A stretch of 64,000 nucleotides of DNA from an uncultured Nitrosomonadales bacterium. GTDB lineage: Bacteria; Pseudomonadota; Gammaproteobacteria; Burkholderiales; Methylophilaceae. The position numbers and the translations under genes are program-made. Shown here in pieces: positions 57,601 through 64,000 of this stretch; within the stretch, counting starts at the first letter, position 1, and each line of letters begins with the position of its first letter. Under the pieces are notes generated by a model that ran no database searches, had not been told where the DNA came from, and worked only from the letters and a program-made list of their open reading frames with translations. The DNA lies in contig CAJXQA010000001.1 in assembly GCA_913058475.1 (NCBI GenBank), positions 1 to 64,000 on the forward strand, written 5' to 3'.

Positions 57601-58464
57601 GGTTTATTAGGTATTGAAGATGACAAAGTAGTACCAGTAATAAGAAATATAAGTAAAACGAATGATGAATCAGATGCCGTTTTTTATTTTCCTGGCTGTG
57701 GTTCCGAAAGATTATTTTCTCAAGTAGGCCTCGCAACACAAGCTATGCTATTTGAAGTAGGAGCTATTACTGTACTTCCCCCTGGATATCTATGTTGCGG
57801 ATATCCTCAGACTTCGTCAGGAGATGAAGCTAAGGGTCAAGAGATTACCTCGGACAATCAAGTTCAGTTCCATAGAATTGCGAACACTCTAAATTACTTA
57901 GATATTAAGACAGTAATTGTATCTTGCGGCACCTGCATGGATCAGTTACAAAAATATGAATTTGAAAAAATATTCCCTGGATGTCGGCTTTTAGATATTC
58001 ATGAGTATCTTATGGAAAAAAATATTAAGATGGATGGAGTTTCAGGTCAGCAATATATGTATCATGACCCATGCCATAGCCCAATGAAAACCTATGAGCC
58101 AACTGAAGTAACAAACGCTTTAATGAATCAATCGGTACCTTTGAACGATAAATGTTGTGGTGAGTCTGGAACCTTTGCAGCAACTAGGCCAGATATAGCC
58201 TCACAGGTAAAATTGAGAAAACAAGAAGAAATTCAAAAAGGAATTTCAGAGTTACCTATTAATCCAAATAAGGGATCGAAACCAGTCAAAATTCTAACAT
58301 CCTGTCCATCATGCCTTCAGGGACTTCAACGCTATGGAGATGACACTGAAACAACTGCCGATTATATTGTTGTTGAATTAGCTAAGCATAATCTTGGTGA
58401 AGATTGGCTTGAAGACTATGTTGATAAGGCAACAAAAGGGGGCATCGAAAAAATATTATTATAG
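54613..58464 (+). CDS. Giant FAD-binding oxidoreductase with Fe-S and CCG domains (DUF3683)
   Basis: The 1283-residue protein combines several modules. It has an N-terminal DUF3683 region (about 1-150), an FAD-binding type 4 domain (about 180-340, with [17 protein letters not shown]), an FAD oxidase C-terminal domain (to about 780), two 4Fe-4S motifs ([11 protein letters not shown] from residue 814, [11 protein letters not shown] from about 876), and two Cys-rich CCG domains (CCGYPQ near 1061, CCGESG near 1181). This architecture unites the GlcD, GlcF and LldE-like parts of 2-hydroxyacid or D-lactate dehydrogenases. It probably oxidises a hydroxyacid and passes electrons to quinone. The substrate is unknown. 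It overlaps the convergent lipoprotein by 6 nt. Confidence 0.9.
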   Translation: MNAPLSSVLAKLSPSSSNRLREIPYNYTSFSDKEIVIRFLGHDIWDIILELRAERKTGRSAKMLFEVLGDLWVVKRNPYLQDDLLENKKRLNMLLKAMRHRVQGIEDRSFGNMKVAQLTKAARTAIDEFELEFQQVKKLRKKVISRLKKFTKKHNIQFDGLARVSHVTDATDWRVELPFVVINPDTESEVAYIVKACIKLGLTIIPRGGGTGYTGGAIPLVSHSVVINTEKLDSVSQVEIKNLPGISQTVPTIHCGAGLVTRRAMEIASNAGLEFATDPTSADASCIGGNVAMNAGGKKAVLWGTALDNLASWKMVDPNGDWVEIERLEHNLGKVHETETVKFQITKFDENGINPKKNPEILEISGANFRKAGLGKDVTDKFLSGLPGVQKEGCDGLITSARFILHKMPQHIRTVCLEFFGSVSDAVPSIVQITEYLKGFDDVYLAGLEHLDDRYIKAVGYSTKATRLEKPKMILIADIASDDESELGAVASKVVQIANIKNGEGFIAVSAEARKRFWLDRARTAAIAKHTNAFKINEDVVIPLPNLGKYANEIEKINIQQSMWNKLRLIEELDNLFNFSLLRDIKNNFDEEALENKKRLALKLLGSVKNKWQSYLNNFDKAANEFQELSEHFVEDTILDLIKTHKLRISWKSELKKPLEDIFTGREYIEIRELIYKKHQEVLKSRLFVALHMHAGDGNIHTNIPVNSDNYEMMQEAQKIVARVMDLAKSLDGVISGEHGIGITKMEFLEPSAINTFAEYKNKVDPNGNFNRGKLLPGSGLMNAYTPSFGLLEQESIIMNQSAIGSIADSISDCLRCGKCKPVCATHVPRANLLYSPRNKILATSLLVEAFLYEEQTRRGISIKHFDEFNDVADHCTVCHKCLAPCPVDIDYGEVSIAMRNFLTEQGKKNFNLGNSVAMTYLNLKDPLTIKIMRKVLVDYGYKMQRWGHSIFKKLNLINFTKNTPASSVKKPNVITQTIHFLNRPMPKNMPTKTSRGLLGIEDDKVVPVIRNISKTNDESDAVFYFPGCGSERLFSQVGLATQAMLFEVGAITVLPPGYLCCGYPQTSSGDEAKGQEITSDNQVQFHRIANTLNYLDIKTVIVSCGTCMDQLQKYEFEKIFPGCRLLDIHEYLMEKNIKMDGVSGQQYMYHDPCHSPMKTYEPTEVTNALMNQSVPLNDKCCGESGTFAATRPDIASQVKLRKQEEIQKGISELPINPNKGSKPVKILTSCPSCLQGLQRYGDDTETTADYIVVELAKHNLGEDWLEDYVDKATKGGIEKILL

Positions 58465-59160
58465 AAATGGTAATAAAATATTTAACGTAGTCCCTTGAAT
58501 GGCTCTTGTTATGTAGCGCTCTTTTTTTTCAGATAATACATAAGCAAAATAATCTGTTCTTCCAATAATTTTCCCAAACTCTCTTTCAAATGATAGGTTT
58601 TGAAAATCACTATTAATTTCGTTTGTAACAAGGAATAGTTCTCCATTTTTTTTCTTTTTTGTCGATAATCGCCAAACAATAACTTCAACATTACGAGCTG
58701 CATTGTAAATTAGCTGAGGGTCAAGAGAATCAAACATATCAAATTCTTTTTGATTGTCATGAGCTATTATTAGCATGGTGTATAAACCAGTAATAAGTGA
58801 CAGCACTCTGTCTCCCTTAAAATTTTCGTCAAAAACCTGATTAAGGGCTTCAATTCCTTGAGCATCATTAATCTCTTTGAATTTCCAATTATGTTGACTT
58901 GTAAATAGCCAGTTGACTGTAACTTCAGGACTATCTGACGTTGTTTTCCTCAACTCTGCTGGATTTCTTTTATAAAACTTTAGAGCAAGAATTTTTAAAC
59001 TTTCTGTATTTTCTTTAATTTCATAATCAGCCATCCTATCAAAGTCAGTTTTTGTAAGCTGATTGAGAGAGCCTTTATCATATTGCGTAGAATCTTTTCT
59101 TTCTAATGACGAATTACACCCAATTAAAAATAAAGATAGAATTAAAAAAAATCTTCTCAT
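58459..59160 (-). CDS. Lipoprotein of unknown function, downstream of phoR
   Basis: The 233-residue product begins with a lipoprotein signal ([18 protein letters not shown], lipobox Cys15). A soluble domain follows with few distinctive motifs ([62 protein letters not shown]). I do not recognise the family, although conserved betaproteobacterial proteins of this kind exist. It overlaps phoR by 4 nt, so it is probably co-expressed with phoBR. Confidence 0.65.
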   Translation of the reverse strand: MRRFFLILSLFLIGCNSSLERKDSTQYDKGSLNQLTKTDFDRMADYEIKENTESLKILALKFYKRNPAELRKTTSDSPEVTVNWLFTSQHNWKFKEINDAQGIEALNQVFDENFKGDRVLSLITGLYTMLIIAHDNQKEFDMFDSLDPQLIYNAARNVEVIVWRLSTKKKKNGELFLVTNEINSDFQNLSFEREFGKIIGRTDYFAYVLSEKKERYITRAIQGTTLNILLPFL

Positions 59161-60455
59161 GTAGATTTTATAATTCTATCTTTGGGAAATACTAGCTTAA
59201 AGGTACTTCCATTATTCAGCTCACTTGATATCTCTAGTTGACCCTGATGTTGTAACATAATATTCTTTACTATTGACAAGCCAAGCCCTGTGCCCCCCGT
59301 AGACCTACTTCTATCGTCGTCTACTCGATAAAAACGTTCAGTGATCCTGTTAATTTTATTTTTTGGTATACCCACTCCACTATCTGTTACTTCCATAATT
59401 GGTAAGTTATTTATAAGATGCCACGTTATAAGAATATTTCCTTTTTCAGGCGTATAGCGAATAGCATTACTTATTAGATTTGTAAATGCACTTTGAATCT
59501 CATTCTTTGATCCATAAATATTTAATTCTTTATCAATATCAAATTTAATCTTATGTTTTTTTTTGTTAAGTTTAGTTGAAGTTATCTTAATATTTTCAAA
59601 CAATCTTTTAACAGAAATTTTTTCGGATCTATTTTTATTTAGACTTGCTTCAATATTTGATAGTAATAATAAATCATTTATTAGGTCCTTCATTCTATTT
59701 GCTTGATCGCTCATAAGCGTAAATATTTTTTTTGTATCCTCAGAAAGATTATTTTTTGGCTGGTCTAGTGTTTCGATAAATCCTGAAATCACGGTGAGTG
59801 GTGTTTTTAATTCGTGAGTAAAATTAGATACAAATTCTTTCCTAACTAATTCATTTTTAAGCATTGATGATATATCTCGTGCTGTAAGAAGTTTTTGATA
59901 TCTTCCAAAAGGGATTACTTTTACTTCGATATGATTAATATAGTTTTCAGTGTCAACTTGAAGAGGAGATTCATAATTTTCATCGTCAAGGTATTTTTTA
60001 AATTCTGAATTCCTAAAAATATGTTGAATAGGTTTATTTAAATCTTTTCTTGCGTGTATCCCAAACATCAACTGTGCTCTTTTGTTGCACCAAATTATTT
60101 CGTTAGACTCATTTAAGGAAACTACACCATCTAAGAGTGCATCTGCTGCCTGAACAAACTGCTCCATTGCGGTAGTGAGATCTTTTTTTGACTTAGTATC
60201 GAATCTATAATTTTTGTATATTTTAGAAAATATGTCTTGCCAGATACCCTTTCCATCAGGAATCTGAGTAGCTTTAGGTTTATCGAGCCATTTCGATAAC
60301 TCATTTATCCAAAAAATATGAGAAATGAGATAAAAAATTAAAGTAATAACAAAAAAAATAATTGCCGTATCGAAGCTAAATAACTTTGAGACAATAAGAC
60401 TCAATAATAAAATTAGAGCAATAAATACGAAGGTTCGAAGTCTGATATCTTGCAA
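59157..60455 (-). CDS. phoR: Phosphate regulon sensor histidine kinase PhoR
   Basis: PhoR is the membrane kinase that senses phosphate through the Pst-PhoU complex and phosphorylates PhoB. The 432-residue product has two N-terminal helices (about 9-50), a PAS domain (ALLDGVVSLNESNEIIWCNKRA), the H box NFTHELKTPLTVISGFIETL with His near 214, and the ATP-binding motifs N (LISNAIRYTPEKG), G1 (TDSGVGIP), F and G2 (GTGLGLSI). The start is a TTG at 60455. It follows phoB with a 52-nt gap. Confidence 0.93.
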   Translation of the reverse strand: MQDIRLRTFVFIALILLLSLIVSKLFSFDTAIIFFVITLIFYLISHIFWINELSKWLDKPKATQIPDGKGIWQDIFSKIYKNYRFDTKSKKDLTTAMEQFVQAADALLDGVVSLNESNEIIWCNKRAQLMFGIHARKDLNKPIQHIFRNSEFKKYLDDENYESPLQVDTENYINHIEVKVIPFGRYQKLLTARDISSMLKNELVRKEFVSNFTHELKTPLTVISGFIETLDQPKNNLSEDTKKIFTLMSDQANRMKDLINDLLLLSNIEASLNKNRSEKISVKRLFENIKITSTKLNKKKHKIKFDIDKELNIYGSKNEIQSAFTNLISNAIRYTPEKGNILITWHLINNLPIMEVTDSGVGIPKNKINRITERFYRVDDDRSRSTGGTGLGLSIVKNIMLQHQGQLEISSELNNGSTFKLVFPKDRIIKST

Positions 60456-60507
60456 AGCAATTATTCTCTAAAATTTAAAAAATTAAATTCATTATAGCTT
60501 TATATTT

Positions 60508-61203
60508 TTATGAGAGATGTTTTTCTGAAACACTATAACCTTCACCCCGTATTGTTCTGATAATTTTGTCGTAGCCATTAGTTGCAAGGCATGCACGAAG
60601 TCTTTTGATATGAACATCAACTGTTCTATCATCAATTTCAGACTTATTACCCCAAACCTTATCCATAATTTGATTTCTACTAAATACTTTATTTAAATTT
60701 TTTATAAATAAATGAAGTATTTTAAATTCAGTTGGCCCAATTTTAATTAATTTGCCATTGATTGTTAATTGATGTTGGAGAGGGTCTAAAGAAAGGTCTA
60801 AAATATTTACTGGTTCATCGGTTAGTTCAGGAGAGCTTCTTCGAAGTAGGGCATTAATTCTTGCGATAAGCTCCTTAGGGCTAAAGGGTTTGGTGAGATA
60901 ATCATCAATCCCGGAATTTAAACCCAAAATTTTATTATCCTCCTCACTTTTTGCTGTTAGCATAATGATAGGAACATTCCTTGTATCAGAATTGGCACGG
61001 AGTCTTTTAGCGAAAGTAATGCCATCCATACCAGGTAACATCCAATCCAAAACTATTAGATCCGGTAATGCATTTTTGACTAAGTTATCTGCAATTTCTG
61101 CACTTATAGCTCTCAGAGGATTAAATCCTGATTGGTGCAGATTTAGGGCAATTAATTCTAATATTGCATCTTCATCTTCAACGATTAGTATATTGGCTGC
61201 CAT
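60508..61203 (-). CDS. phoB: Phosphate regulon response regulator PhoB
   Basis: PhoB is an OmpR-type regulator that binds Pho boxes. The 231-residue product has a receiver domain with acidic pocket EDEDAI, phosphoacceptor Asp53 in LIVLDWMLPGMDG, and Lys in DYLTKPFSPKEL. The winged-helix domain (about 130-226) contains GPTEFKILHLFIKN and RTVDVHIKRLRACL, and RTIRGEGYS at the end. A Pho-box-like array lies just upstream, so it may autoregulate. Confidence 0.95.
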   Translation of the reverse strand: MAANILIVEDEDAILELIALNLHQSGFNPLRAISAEIADNLVKNALPDLIVLDWMLPGMDGITFAKRLRANSDTRNVPIIMLTAKSEEDNKILGLNSGIDDYLTKPFSPKELIARINALLRRSSPELTDEPVNILDLSLDPLQHQLTINGKLIKIGPTEFKILHLFIKNLNKVFSRNQIMDKVWGNKSEIDDRTVDVHIKRLRACLATNGYDKIIRTIRGEGYSVSEKHLS

Positions 61204-61213
61204 TTTTTCATAT

Positions 61214-61243
61214 TATGTCATTAATATGTCATATTTATGACAT
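61214..61243. promoter_or_regulatory. Pho-box-like array: three 8-mers at 11-bp period
   Basis: TATGTCAT (61214-61221), TATGTCAT (61225-61232) and TATGACAT (61236-61243) repeat every 11 bp. The classical Pho box is two CTGTCAT-type 7-mers separated by 4 AT-rich bases, also an 11-bp period. The segment 61226-61243 is in addition a perfect palindrome, so PhoB could bind in either orientation. The array begins 10 bp upstream of the phoB start, in the divergent gap with the transporter gene. Confidence 0.65.
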
Positions 61244-61335
61244 TAATTTTGTTTGTTTTTTTACATCCTAGATATTTTTTTTCATGTAGTATTATTTTAA
61301 ATAGATTAATTTAAAATTTTTTAGGAAACTTCTTA

Positions 61336-62889
61336 ATGTTTGATTCTCTAGCAAAAAATAAAATTGTTGCAGATAAATCTTTTAATAGATGGATGGTTCC
61401 TCCTGCAGCCTTAATGATTCACTTATCAATTGGAATGATTTATGGGTTTAGTATTTTTTGGCCTGAACTTACAAAATTAGTAGGTACTGAATGCGGAGCT
61501 GATGTAAGTTTCATTGAGCGCATTTTTATTACTTCGTGTGACTGGATGAGGAGTGATGTTGTTTGGACTTTTGCTATTGCCATTGTTTTTTTAGGCCTTT
61601 CAGCAGCATTATTTGGACATTGGTTAGAGAAAGCCGGACCAAGAAAAGCGGGAGTTGCTGCAGCTATTTTTTGGGGTGGCGGACTTATGGTGACATCCTT
61701 AGGAGTCTCTCTTCATCAATTATGGCTAATCTGGTTAGGTGCTGGCGTGATAGGAGGCATAGGACTGGGACTAGGTTATATTTCACCTGTCTCAACTTTA
61801 ATCAAATGGTTTCCTGACCGAAGAGGTTTAGCGACTGGGATGGCGATCATGGGTTTTGGGGGGGGAGCAATGATTGGTATGCCATTAGGCGATTATCTAA
61901 TTAAAGCGAATGGAGTGGGGGAAACTTTTTTCATCATGGGTTTAATATATCTTTTTGCAATGACTATAGGTGCATTTGGATATCGCGTTCCCGCTGAGGG
62001 ATGGAAACCTAAAGGGTGGAATCCAGTAGCAAAAAAAACAAATCATATGATTTCTTCGAGCCATGTACATGTTAGCAAGGCTCATAAAACACCTCAATTT
62101 TGGTTGTTATGGGGAGTGCTATGCCTAAATGTTTCTGCTGGAATCGGAGTGCTATCTGTTGCAAAACCAATGTTTCAAGAGATTGCAGCGAGTAGTTTTG
62201 ATCCACTTATAATTGGTGCAATTGCCACAGGATTTGGAGCATTGCTATCATTAGCAAATATCATAGGAAGAATTTTTTGGGCATCATCATCTGACTTTCT
62301 TGGCAGAAAGCTAACTTATGCGATATTTTTTAGCTTGGGTACAGCACTCTATTTAGCAGCTCCTTGGGCAGGTATAAATCAATATATAGCTACCTTTGTT
62401 CTCATCACACTAGTTATTCTTACAATGTATGGAGGAGGATTTGCTACGATACCTGCTTATTTAGCTGACATTTTTGGAACACAGCATGTTGGCGCTATAC
62501 ATGGAAGATTGCTAACAGCATGGTCTTTGGCAGGAATTGTGGGACCAATGCTTATTTCTTATTTAAGAGAGTATCAATTAAGTATGGGCATACCAACAGA
62601 TCAAGCTTATAACTCAAGCTTTAAAATTCTGGCATTACTTTTAGTCGTTGGCTTTATTTTGAATTTGTTAGTCAAGCCAGTAAATAAAAAGTTTGGTATG
62701 ACGCCAGAAGAGTTAAAAGCTGAACAAGGTGCGCTTAAAGGAACCCAAAGCAATCTTAAGACGGTTGTATCTGTAACGAATACTTCAATGCAGAGAATTC
62801 TGCTTCCATTAGCTTGGATTGTAGTTGGAGTTCCTATTTCTCTAGGCATTTTTAATGCCCTACAAAAAGGTATAATCATTTTTCTTTAA
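61336..62889 (+). CDS. MFS transporter, OFA (oxalate/formate antiporter) family
   Basis: The 517-residue protein has about 12 membrane helices. Motifs are PPAALMIHLSIGMIYGFSIFWPEL at the N terminus, LEKAGPRKAGVAAAIFWGGG, LGLGYISPVSTLIKWFPDRRGLATGMAIMGFGGGAMIG, and RIFWASSSDFLGRK. These match OFA-type antiporters, which exchange small carboxylates, and the substrate is unknown. AGGAAA lies about 8 nt before the ATG. It is divergent from phoB across the Pho-box-like array and followed 15 nt later by ribH. Confidence 0.87.
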   Translation: MFDSLAKNKIVADKSFNRWMVPPAALMIHLSIGMIYGFSIFWPELTKLVGTECGADVSFIERIFITSCDWMRSDVVWTFAIAIVFLGLSAALFGHWLEKAGPRKAGVAAAIFWGGGLMVTSLGVSLHQLWLIWLGAGVIGGIGLGLGYISPVSTLIKWFPDRRGLATGMAIMGFGGGAMIGMPLGDYLIKANGVGETFFIMGLIYLFAMTIGAFGYRVPAEGWKPKGWNPVAKKTNHMISSSHVHVSKAHKTPQFWLLWGVLCLNVSAGIGVLSVAKPMFQEIAASSFDPLIIGAIATGFGALLSLANIIGRIFWASSSDFLGRKLTYAIFFSLGTALYLAAPWAGINQYIATFVLITLVILTMYGGGFATIPAYLADIFGTQHVGAIHGRLLTAWSLAGIVGPMLISYLREYQLSMGIPTDQAYNSSFKILALLLVVGFILNLLVKPVNKKFGMTPEELKAEQGALKGTQSNLKTVVSVTNTSMQRILLPLAWIVVGVPISLGIFNALQKGIIIFL

Positions 62890-62904
62890 ACTAAGGATTA
62901 AATT

Positions 62905-63342
62905 TTGGGTGAGGAAGATACAAAAATTCTAAATGTGGGTATTATTTATTCACGTTTCAATAAGCCTGTTGTAAAAGAGTTATTGAATTCATGTGTCGAC
63001 CAATTAATATTTAAGGGCGTCGACGAAAAACATATCCTGCAAAAAGAAGTCCCTGGTGCATTAGAGATTCCAATAATGATAAATGCTTATGCAATAACAA
63101 AAAAGTTTGATGTATTGATTGGTGTTGGAGCAGTAATTCGGGGAGAAACATATCACTTTGAGGTGGTATCTGACCAATCAGCTAACGGCCTGATGCAAGT
63201 GCAATTAAAGCACAATATTCCAGTTATTAATGCAATTATCACGACAAACTCAGGGGAAGAGGCTTTTGCGAGAACTAAAATAAAAGGTAAGGAGGCTGCA
63301 GATGGGGCTATTGAAATGGCTATCATGATGGGTAGCGTATGA
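62905..63342 (+). CDS. ribH: 6,7-dimethyl-8-ribityllumazine synthase
   Basis: RibH condenses the diaminouracil ribityl compound with dihydroxybutanone phosphate in riboflavin synthesis. The 145-residue product shows VGIIYSRFNKPV, EVPGALEIPIMI, GVGAVIRGETYHFEVV with the catalytic His, and PVINAIITTNSGEEAFART. The start is a TTG at 62905 with AAGGA upstream. It overlaps nusB by ATGA, the common ribH-nusB order. Confidence 0.96.
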   Translation: MGEEDTKILNVGIIYSRFNKPVVKELLNSCVDQLIFKGVDEKHILQKEVPGALEIPIMINAYAITKKFDVLIGVGAVIRGETYHFEVVSDQSANGLMQVQLKHNIPVINAIITTNSGEEAFARTKIKGKEAADGAIEMAIMMGSV

Positions 63343-63800
63343 CTTTAGATTCAAAAGTAAACTCAAGAAAAAAAAAGATCAATAATAGACGTAAGTCACG
63401 TGAATTGGTGATGAAAAGTGTTTACCGTGGTCTTGTTAATCAAATTGATATTACTCAAATTAAAAAAGATATTCAAGAAGACCCAGACTTTATTCGAGCT
63501 GATCAAGATTTGTATGAAGAAATGTTATCGGGAGTCTTTAAAAACCTGGATTCTTTAAAGCAAGAAATTGAATTATACATTGACAGAAGTTATGAGGAGC
63601 TCAGCCCAATTGAGCTATCAATTATTTATTTTTCATTATATGAGCTTAAGTATTCAGCATCTGTGCCTTATAAAGTTGTAATAAATGAAGCGGTTGAAAT
63701 TGCAAAAACCTTTGGTGGAGCTGATGGGTATAAATATATAAATGGAATACTTAACAAAGCTGCCAAAGTAAACAGAGCTAATGAGGTAAAGAGACCTTAA
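63339..63800 (+). CDS. nusB: Transcription antitermination factor NusB
   Basis: NusB works with NusE (S10) at boxA for rRNA antitermination. The 153-residue product has an N-terminal Lys/Arg-rich arm (NSRKKKINNRRKSRELVMKSVY), the DFIRADQDLYEEMLSGVFKN helix, and the conserved LSPIELSIIYFSLYEL and PYKVVINEAVEIAKTFGGADGYKYINGILNKAA. It overlaps ribH by 4 nt and ends 4 nt into the convergent lpxH gene. Confidence 0.96.
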   Translation: MTLDSKVNSRKKKINNRRKSRELVMKSVYRGLVNQIDITQIKKDIQEDPDFIRADQDLYEEMLSGVFKNLDSLKQEIELYIDRSYEELSPIELSIIYFSLYELKYSASVPYKVVINEAVEIAKTFGGADGYKYINGILNKAAKVNRANEVKRP

Positions 63801-64000
63801 ATTTTAACATTTTTTAATTTACCCTTATCCCAAAGTAAAAAACTCCCCGATTCATACCAATCATTTAAAACCACTCTCTTTGATTTTACTCCGTTAAACT
63901 TATAGTTATGAATTTTTGGTCTGTGTGTGTGACCATGAATCATAATGGGAGGGTTATTAAATTCATTGAATAATTTTTCCACAGCCAAGGCATTTACATC
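63797..64000 (-). CDS. lpxH: UDP-2,3-diacylglucosamine diphosphatase (LpxH), C-terminal part
   Basis: LpxH cleaves UDP-2,3-diacylglucosamine to lipid X in lipid A synthesis. The frame reads DVNALAVEKLFNEF from the window edge and then MIHGHTHRPKIHNY with the metal-binding His pair, RVVLNDWYESGSFLLWD. The start of the gene lies beyond 64000. The DVN motif and HGHTHRP spacing match LpxH. It overlaps nusB by 4 nt. Confidence 0.9.
   Translation of the reverse strand, partial: DVNALAVEKLFNEFNNPPIMIHGHTHRPKIHNYKFNGVKSKRVVLNDWYESGSFLLWDKGKLKNVKI

Overview
The window is an AT-rich, very tightly packed stretch of a bacterial chromosome. It looks like a streamlined betaproteobacterium, most likely a small-genome Methylophilales (OM43-like) methylotroph. 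This placement is inferred from gene content: a DUF3683 FAD/Fe-S protein of about 1280 residues, a BPSS1780-type membrane protein, DUF2782 next to thrB, Coq7, a coxB-coxA-ctaG-coxC-surf1-ctaA-ctaB cluster with DUF2244 and DUF2909, and HemJ. No methylotrophy gene lies in the window, so order-level placement is tentative. I see no prophage, insertion sequence, CRISPR array, toxin-antitoxin pair or defence island.

Layout. 1-3.1 kb: tail of a Lys/Ala/Pro-repeat histone-H1-like gene with a strong terminator, then mgtE and an MscS channel. 3-5 kb (minus): rpmB-rpmG, then coaBC-dut. 5-11.5 kb: DUF429, cstA-ybdD, lgt (minus), ilvD and a hexose-phosphate mutarotase. 11.5-22 kb (minus): one long collinear run polA, cinA-like, dusB, fis, purH, purD, tsaC, hemF, amino-acid permease. 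22-24 kb: DUF2782, thrB and a membrane protein. 24-28.6 kb (minus): uvrD and groES-groEL with a CIRCE operator and a sigma70 promoter. 28.7-33.4 kb: aldo/keto reductase, bioA, dacB, FKBP, OsmC-like. 33.3-35.7 kb (minus): DUF2322-like, coq7, ctpA. 35.8-40.6 kb: DinG-type helicase, tsaB, rimI, a holD-like gene, proS. 40.6-42.6 kb (minus): secreted unknown, queA. 42.6-52.3 kb: tRNA-Leu(CAA), DUF2244 and the aa3/caa3 cytochrome oxidase and haem A biogenesis block, ending with a membrane-anchored cytochrome c. 52.3-54.5 kb: apaH against pfkB-type kinase and hemJ. 54.6-58.5 kb: the giant FAD/Fe-S oxidoreductase. 58.5-61.2 kb (minus): phoB-phoR-lipoprotein with a Pho-box-like array. 61.3-64 kb: OFA-family transporter, ribH, nusB, and lpxH cut by the right edge.

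The genes are mostly housekeeping: respiration, cofactor and nucleotide synthesis, translation quality control (TsaB, TsaC, RimI, QueA, DusB), chaperones and phosphate sensing. The cytochrome oxidase block is the most coherent unit, holding structural subunits (CoxA/B/C), copper delivery (CtaG, a SCO-like protein), haem A synthesis (CtaA, CtaB) and assembly (Surf1, a 40-residue small protein). Intergenic DNA is minimal: no gap exceeds 300 bases, the longest being 269 nt before coxB. Most convergent gene pairs abut or overlap.

The observations most worth a second look are a prolyl-tRNA synthetase without its editing domain, a divergent DNA polymerase III psi (HolD) candidate next to rimI, a SCO-like protein that appears to lack the copper-binding His, and a three-repeat Pho-box array between phoB and a transporter. 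I did not find a clearly new multi-gene system.
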